From assembly GCA_964017155.1 (NCBI GenBank), contig OZ024855.1:5494690-5558689 (forward strand): DNA of 64,000 nt. Direction: 5' to 3'. This DNA is from Oasisia sp. SBJ-2009. Lineage: Eukaryota; Annelida; Polychaeta; Sabellida; Siboglinidae. Under the pieces are notes generated by a model. It saw only the letters and a list, made by a program, of their open reading frames with translations. It was not told the origin of the DNA and did no database searches. Shown piece after piece: positions 62,001 to 64,000 of this stretch; the stretch's first letter is position 1, and every line of letters begins with the position of its first letter. The position numbers and the translations under genes were made by a program.

Positions 62001-63432
62001 TCAGTGATGTGAGTGCTGTGACTCTAAGCCCCATCATGTGTGTGTTGTGACTTCAGTGCCAAGCGCAGCAGGTATCACCGCCGCAGTCGCAGCTACAGTC
62101 GCTCTCCCGTTCGAAGGTACGTATCATCACCAAGATATGATTTGTCTCGGATTCAGGCTAGTCGTCAGACCTCGGTCAGATAACATTTGTATCAGTCTTG
62201 GATTAATCAGAAGTGTAGCTTTCGTATCTGTCAACCAGTCCCATCATTGGTCATTTGGGGTTTTTTCAGTGCTTAAATATGTCATTTGAGTTACTTAATT
62301 ATTTTAATTAATACCGATACATTCGATTTGTGCAGAATTGCTTTGTAATTCATTCCTATCCCGGGTAGTACGAATGTGAATTTTGCATTTCATTTCTCTT
62401 CGACAATCTTTTATATATTTTAAATATGATCATATGTTGCATGATGAATATCCTTCTAAGGACTAGAAAGTGAATTTAATTGAATTTAATTCATTTCGTA
62501 AACCTAACATTATAAACTAATCTGAGTTTATTGATGCACCTAGTGGAGGCGTACTTGTGTAAGCCGTGTGTCACGGGGTGGTTTGTTGGCGTACTTGTAT
62601 AAGCTAAGTGTCACGGGGTGGTTTGTTGGCGTACTTGTGTGAGCTAAGTGTCACGGGGTGGTTTGTTGGCGTACTTGTGTGAGCTAAGTGTCACGGGGTG
62701 GTTTGTTGGCGTACTTGTGTAAGCTAAGTGTCACGGGGTGGTTTGTTGGCGTACTTGTGTGAGCTAAGTGTCACGGGGTGGTTTGTTGGCGTACTTGTGT
62801 GAGCTAAGTGTCACGGGGTGGTTTGTTGGCGTACTTGTGTGAGCTAAGTGTCACGGGGTGGTTTGTTGGCGTCCTTGTGTGAGCTAAGTGTCACGGGGTG
62901 GTTTGTTGGCGTACTTGTGTGAGCTAAGTGTCACGGGGTGGTTTGTTGGCGTACTTGTGTGAGCTAAGTGTCACGGGGTGGTTTGTTGGCGTACTTGTGT
63001 GAGCTAAGTGTCACGGGGTGGTTTGTTGGCGTCCTTGTGTGAGCTAAGTGTCACGGGGTGGTGGTTTGTTGGCGTACTTGTGTGAGCTAAGTGTCACGGG
63101 GTGGTTTGTTGGCGTCCTTGTGTGAGCTAAGTGTCACGGGGTGGTTTGTTGGCGTACTTGTGTGAGCTAAGTGTCACGGGGTGGTTTGTTGGCGTAGTTG
63201 TGTGAGCTAAGTGTCACGGGGTGGTTTGTTGGCGTACTTGTGTGAGCTAAGTGTCACGGGGTGGTTTGTTGGCGTCCTTGTGTGAGTTAAGTGTCACGGG
63301 TGGTTTGTTGGCATACTTGTGTGAGCTGAATGTCACGGGGTGGTTTGTTGTGTTTTCAGACGGAGGAGGAGAAGTCGCAGTGATTCACACTCCAGCTACA
63401 GCCGCAGTTCCAGCTCCGACAGCAGTCGCTAG
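38065..63432 (+). CDS. NKTR: NKTR/PPIG-type nuclear cyclophilin with long RS domain (23 exons, complete coding sequence)
   Basis: Coding exons: 38075-38138 (after acceptor at 38064), 38706-38780, 39355-39462, 40130-40174, 40995-41082, 42611-42640, 45231-45376, 46306-46495, 47825-47965, 48443-48548, 50169-50536, 51473-51511, 51966-52325, 53381-53780, 54388-54510, 55003-55038, 55613-55696, 56902-57346, 58180-58360, 59550-59723, 60208-60318, 62057-62116, 63360-63432. Phases all match, giving about 1148 aa (human NKTR about 1460, PPIG about 750). Cyclophilins isomerise Xaa-Pro bonds; this subclass sits in nuclear speckles and interacts with splicing factors or RNA polymerase II through its RS tail. 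After the PPIase domain come a Lys/Ser/Glu linker, [39 protein letters not shown], and many RS/SR blocks to the end. [12 protein letters not shown] at 54388 resembles the HWQPPLEF motif of NKTR and favours NKTR over PPIG; an ancestral single-copy NKTR/PPIG gene is equally possible. The acceptor before the ATG exon implies an upstream noncoding exon not located here. Confidence 0.88.
38075..45376 (+). CDS. NKTR: Cyclophilin PPIase domain exons (first seven coding exons)
   Basis: About 185 aa. The NKTR/PPIG class loop [25 protein letters not shown] follows ALCTG. Counterparts of cyclophilin A catalytic residues are present: Arg55 in FHRVV, Phe60/Met61/Gln63 in FMIQGG, Ala101/Asn102 in SMANRG, Gln111/Phe113 in QFF, Leu122 and His126 in HLDGVH. 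Trp121 of cyclophilin A is His here, as is usual in NKTR/PPIG; that change is expected to lower cyclosporin affinity. ITTKP of relatives is ILMKS here, created by the 30-nt microexon. Confidence 0.88.
38796..38863. repeat. 68-bp near-perfect palindrome next to a 5' splice site
   Basis: Two 34-nt arms starting TATCAATACAAATGTGACAG and ending with its complement, no spacer and one mismatch. It starts 16 nt after the donor of the exon ending at 38780. Confidence 0.9.
39015..39312 (-). mobile_element. tRNA-derived SINE (SINE-2), antisense in the cyclophilin gene
   Basis: Read on the minus strand it begins with a tRNA-like head containing B box GGTTCAATCCC, then a body with GATCCCACAT and a tail ending AACAACCTAAGAAC. 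Three copies lie in this gene, all antisense; this one ends about 40 nt before the acceptor at 39354. Confidence 0.78.
40288..40620 (+). mobile_element. tRNA-derived SINE (SINE-1)
   Basis: The tRNA-like head has an A-box-like TGGCTCATGGGTAGAGC and a perfect B box GGTTCGAATCC. An unrelated body follows, then a tail AAAGTGCTTTGAACGGTCC...CTATATAAGAAC like that of V-SINE/L2-type SINEs. It lies in the cyclophilin intron 40175-40994. Confidence 0.8.
41429..41816. mobile_element. MITE-2 copy with 6-bp target duplication
   Basis: Inverted ends CAGGGTCCGTAC / GTACGGACCCTG, flanked by CTCTTG (41423-41428 and 41817-41822). It lies in the intron between the QFF exon and the microexon of the cyclophilin gene. 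Confidence 0.82.
41920..42110. repeat. Degenerate array of CCGGTAMATAACYGG palindromes
   Basis: Six to seven imperfect units of about 25-30 bp, each pairing CCGGT with ACTGG or ACCGG around a short AT centre, alternating with CACTGCGCG-type spacers. Confidence 0.7.
42611..42640 (+). CDS. NKTR: 30-nt microexon of the cyclophilin domain
   Basis: Found by searching for the missing APHLDG strand between the exons ending QFF and starting VHTVFG. AACAG precedes it and GTGAGT follows. Phase 2 in and phase 2 out fit both neighbours exactly, and it encodes [10 protein letters not shown] across the junctions. It lies in a 4.1-kb intron interval, 77 nt upstream of a mariner-like element. Confidence 0.85.
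42716..44284. mobile_element. Mariner-like element with 27-bp perfect terminal inverted repeats
   Basis: Ends TACCGTAAATCCTGTATT and AATACAGGATTTACGGTA begin a 27-bp perfect inverted repeat (42718-42744; 44256-44282). Outer TA dinucleotides fit the TA target duplication of the Tc1/mariner superfamily. Subterminal CCGCACCCC-type repeats are typical of some pogo/mariner families. Open frames inside are short, so it is non-autonomous or decayed. A short frame at 43800-43994 ending in an acidic [10 protein letters not shown] segment could be a transposase relic. Confidence 0.75.
44867..45160 (-). mobile_element. SINE-2 copy, antisense
   Basis: Best-preserved copy. The head has A-box-like TGGTCGCGCGGTAGAGC and B box GGTTCAATCCC, CGG-rich as in a tRNA. 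It ends about 70 nt before the acceptor of the 45231 exon. Confidence 0.82.
45428..45660 (+). mobile_element. MITE-1 copy whose right end became a tandem array
   Basis: Starts GGGCTTTATGCACGATAAAT. The right terminal segment GGACAGGTCTCTGCAGACAG continues directly into a 38-bp tandem array (45641-45829) instead of ending in ATAAAGC. It begins about 50 nt after the donor of the cyclophilin exon ending at 45376. Confidence 0.7.
45641..45829. repeat. 38-bp tandem array at a MITE-1 end
   Basis: Five units of GACAGGTCTCTGCTGACAGT plus 18 nt, continuous with the right end of the MITE-1 copy at 45428. Confidence 0.9.
45992..46170. repeat. 20-bp tandem array
   Basis: Nine units of the type CATAAATACAAACACTGCGT, about 135 nt before the cyclophilin acceptor at 46305. 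Confidence 0.9.
46570..47180 (+). mobile_element. SINE-1 fragments (split copy)
   Basis: 46575-46730 matches the body (GCTCCAGTTTGCTTAGCTGA, GGCTTCCCAGAGGAG) and 47060-47180 matches the tail (CAGGTCTGTCAGGGAGGGG, ACTGGATACCATGTATGTAA). About 330 bp of unrelated sequence lies between. The tail has an internal duplication (AAATGTGAAATGCT twice). Confidence 0.6.
47215..47823 (+). repeat. 29-bp array with acceptor-like units, reading in frame into a cyclophilin exon
   Basis: About 21 units of GCCCTGTGTTACACCTGTGC plus CTCACCCAG. All three forward frames are open because 29 is not a multiple of three and no unit frame contains a stop. The array ends one nucleotide before the start of the 47825 exon. 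The long frames it produces are not separate genes. Confidence 0.93.
48588..49995. mobile_element. MITE-2 copy split by a piggyBac-like element
   Basis: The left part (48588-48844) and right part (49877-49995) align to the intact copies at 9467, 41429 and 56006. The break is exactly at the TTAA of the family sequence GTTAACTTAATTTACTG. Confidence 0.8.
48841..49880. mobile_element. Non-autonomous piggyBac-like element with TTAA target duplication
   Basis: Perfect 15-bp inverted ends CCCTGCAGGTGACCA (48845-48859) and TGGTCACCTGCAGGG (49862-49876), each bordered by TTAA. A CCC start and TTAA duplication are hallmarks of the piggyBac superfamily. The interior (about 1.03 kb) has no transposase; it includes a GC-rich patch at 49208-49262 and a short hairpin GGGCCGATTTTCGGCCC near the right end. 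Confidence 0.85.
50169..50536 (+). CDS. NKTR: Cyclophilin exon with RSETPPHW motif and coding minisatellite
   Basis: It opens with [21 protein letters not shown], conserved in NKTR and PPIG. The second half is a tandem array of about three and a half 36-bp units (about 50398-50533) encoding a 12-residue charged repeat of the form [13 protein letters not shown] 36-bp unit preserves frame, so copy-number changes would be tolerated. Confidence 0.85.
51333..51472 (+). repeat. Imperfect array reaching a cyclophilin acceptor
   Basis: Interleaved units GACACGTCTGTCTCACCAGT and CACCTGTCTCATGTGTCAAC. The last unit ends CAACTACGTGTTTCAG, the real acceptor of the 51473 exon. Confidence 0.85.
51473..53780 (+). 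CDS. NKTR: Cyclophilin Lys-rich and first RS exons
   Basis: Three exons. 51473-51511 is a 39-nt exon, phase 2 on both sides ([13 protein letters not shown]). 51966-52325, also phase 2-2, starts with a Lys/His run and continues with [11 protein letters not shown] and further RS/SP dipeptides. 53381-53780, phase 2-0, is rich in RSRSRS and ends QAAN. The first two can be skipped without changing frame. RS dipeptides are targets of SRPK/CLK kinases in SR-type proteins. Confidence 0.85.
51530..51802 (-). mobile_element. SINE-2 copy, antisense, head truncated
   Basis: The body is nearly identical to the 44867 copy; the tRNA-like head is partly deleted. It starts 18 nt after the donor of the 39-nt exon ending at 51511. 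Confidence 0.78.
52843..53124 (-). mobile_element. MITE-1 copy with 9-bp target duplication
   Basis: From ATAGCTTTGTGCAGAG to ATCCTGTATCAAGCCTTG, flanked by TTCCCACCC on both sides (52834-52842; 53125-53133). The mismatches show it is an older copy. Confidence 0.75.
54181..54216. repeat. 36-bp AT-rich perfect palindrome
   Basis: TGACTTTATAATATATAT followed by its exact complement, within a longer TA-rich tract (54120-54215) in a cyclophilin intron. Confidence 0.9.
54388..57346 (+). CDS. NKTR: Cyclophilin WxPPLE exon, acidic mini-exons and Pro/Ser exon
   Basis: 54388-54510, 55003-55038 and 55613-55696 are all phase 0-0. They encode [17 protein letters not shown], a 12-residue acidic mini-exon ([12 protein letters not shown]) and [16 protein letters not shown]. 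56902-57346 (phase 0-1) is Ser/Pro/Arg-rich and finishes with a run of nine prolines followed by KEASK. Confidence 0.8.
56006..56408. mobile_element. MITE-2 copy
   Basis: Full-length relative of the copies at 9467 and 41429. The left end is decayed (CAGCCCGG) and the right end reads GTGTACGGACCCTG. The expected 6-bp duplication is not clear here. Confidence 0.75.
56552..56866 (+). mobile_element. SINE-1 copy lacking its B box
   Basis: Same family as 40288. The region of the B box is deleted (GAGAACCCATGCTGCGG), so it should no longer be transcribed by RNA polymerase III. It ends about 35 nt before the acceptor of the 56902 exon. Confidence 0.78.
57890..58179 (+). repeat. TGTGTTGTCA-type array reaching a cyclophilin acceptor
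   Basis: About 25 short units of 10-12 bp (CATGTGTGTTGT). The last, TGTGTGTTGACAG, supplies the acceptor of the 58180 exon. Confidence 0.92.
58180..63432 (+). CDS. NKTR: Cyclophilin C-terminal RS exons and stop
   Basis: 58180-58360 contains [19 protein letters not shown] and then RS repeats. 59550-59723, 60208-60318 and 62057-62116 are consecutive phase 2-2 RS cassettes of 174, 111 and 60 nt. 63360-63432 ends [11 protein letters not shown] before TAG at 63430. Each donor follows AG and each next exon starts with a pyrimidine or A, so Ser or Arg codons are split at every junction. Confidence 0.87.
58361..58950 (+). repeat. 37-bp array with donor-like units after a cyclophilin exon
   Basis: About 14 units of CAGGCAGAGGTAGAGTGCTC plus 17 nt. 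The real donor CGCAG|GTAGGGTGGTCAG matches the unit CAGAGGTAGAGTGCTCAG, and degenerate units continue to about 59140. Confidence 0.92.
60570..60850 (+). mobile_element. Possible third tRNA-derived SINE
   Basis: A B-box-like GGGTTCAATCCCAGG is followed by about 240 bp of unrelated body (GGGACGTAAAAGAACCACTG and similar). Only one copy is in the window, so the family status is inferred. Confidence 0.4.
61321..62056 (+). repeat. 52-62-bp array with acceptor- and donor-like units before a cyclophilin exon
   Basis: Fourteen copies of CTCTAAGCCCCATC. Each unit contains TTGTGTCTTCAG followed after four bases by GTGAGT. The last unit, TTGTGACTTCAG, is the real acceptor of the 62057 exon. Confidence 0.95.
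62545..63359 (+). repeat. 40-bp array before the last cyclophilin exon
   Basis: About 20 units of GTGAGCTAAGTGTCACGGGG plus 20 nt. The final partial unit GGTTTGTTGTGTTTTCAG is the acceptor of the 63360 exon. The first units use GTAAGC rather than GTGAGC. Confidence 0.95.
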
Positions 63433-63825
63433 CCAGTGCCACTCCTGGCAAGTCGGTGCCACTGCCCGCTAGTCGAATGCCACACCAGACCAACGACTGA
63501 GAAGCAGATGATTTTAAAGAGCTGTAGTTTTATTGATCGAACCAGTCATTGTTGCCATTGCTACACCTCGGACAATACCAACGAGGGATATCTTGTTGTG
63601 AATTAAGCAGTACAAATTATACAAAGGATGATGACAACAATGACAGCTTATATTACGTAAATCATTGGACAGTTTGTTCAGATAAATCTGTTTCAGGTAA
63701 ACACGATAGTATACTTGGGATTACAGAGGACACTGAGAGTTGGACAGATTGTTCCATATGTGATGTACCTGATGTTGTTTGTGTCCGTTGGTGGGAGAGA
63801 GTATGACTGAACAGTAATTTCAGTA

Positions 63826-63831
63826 AATAAA
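63826..63831 (+). terminator. Polyadenylation signal of the cyclophilin gene
   Basis: AATAAA about 394 nt after the stop codon. It directly abuts the left arm of an inverted repeat (63832-63846 against 63962-63977). Confidence 0.6.
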
Positions 63832-63977
63832 GTTCAAGATACCTTTCAGAAACCACTGAGTTCCTGTGGAGTTTTTAGTGTCTTCTCGACACCTTCAATC
63901 CAATCCTGACGAAGGTGTCAAAAATGCGCCGAAAGCGCCACTTGGATTGGACTTAGGTTTGTAAAGGTATCTTGAAC
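63832..63977. repeat. Inverted repeat just downstream of the cyclophilin poly(A) signal
   Basis: GTTCAAGATACCTTT (63832-63846) and AAAGGTATCTTGAAC (63963-63977) face each other over about 115 bp. Inside is a second hairpin, GACACCTTC / GAAGGTGTC. It could be a small MITE; the right flank leaves the window. Confidence 0.65.
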
Positions 63978-64000
63978 AATGTACAATTATGAATTAACCG

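Overview
The window is animal (metazoan) nuclear DNA, probably from a marine invertebrate. It has spliced genes with GT-AG introns, intronic tRNA-derived SINEs, MITE-like elements, minisatellites and a CR1-type LINE. I cannot name the species; a lophotrochozoan such as a mollusc is only a guess. Exons were assembled by eye from conserved protein motifs, splice signals and intron phase. Every junction in the three genes keeps the reading frame.

Layout. (1) 293-12094, plus strand: the last nine coding exons of STT3B, a catalytic subunit of oligosaccharyltransferase; the 5' part lies outside the window. (2) 16908-31234, minus strand: a complete 15-exon TMEM245 gene (about 837 aa), convergent with STT3B. 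The 4.8 kb between the two stop codons shows no recognisable gene and probably holds both 3' UTRs. (3) About 31700-36400, minus strand: a frameshifted CR1-like LINE just upstream of TMEM245, followed by the 3' relic of a second LINE (36405-37070). (4) 38065-63432, plus strand: a 23-exon NKTR/PPIG-type nuclear cyclophilin (about 1148 aa) with an N-terminal PPIase domain, Lys/Ser-rich linkers, the conserved VRPEEIP and GRKIKGRG motifs and a long RS tail. The three genes are unrelated housekeeping genes (ER N-glycosylation, a polytopic membrane protein, nuclear RNA-processing bodies) and nothing suggests a shared pathway.

The most unusual property is where the tandem repeats sit. At least ten minisatellite-like arrays touch an exon. 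Three of them are built from the exon's own 3' end plus its 5' splice site: 48 exact-length 49-bp units in STT3B, about 14 units of about 59 bp in TMEM245, and about 14 units of 37 bp in the cyclophilin. Others contain or abut 3' splice sites. This looks like recurrent tandem amplification seeded at splice junctions, leaving dozens of decoy splice sites in the introns.

The introns also hold well-delimited non-autonomous transposons: a GCTTTATG-ended family with apparent 9-bp target duplications, a CAGGGTCCGTAC-ended family with 6-bp target duplications, a piggyBac-like element with TTAA ends inserted inside a copy of that second family, a TA-flanked mariner-like element with 27-bp perfect inverted repeats, and a nested stack in TMEM245 intron 2. 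Introns longer than 300 bases in which I see nothing noteworthy: 496-1224 (only a C run near 1135), 10881-12010, 19003-19740, 19916-20750, 20852-21512, 22727-23528, 23694-24275, 24375-24769, 24861-25397, 25996-26397, 30163-30697, 38139-38705, 39463-40129, 50537-51330, 54511-55002 and 59724-60207.
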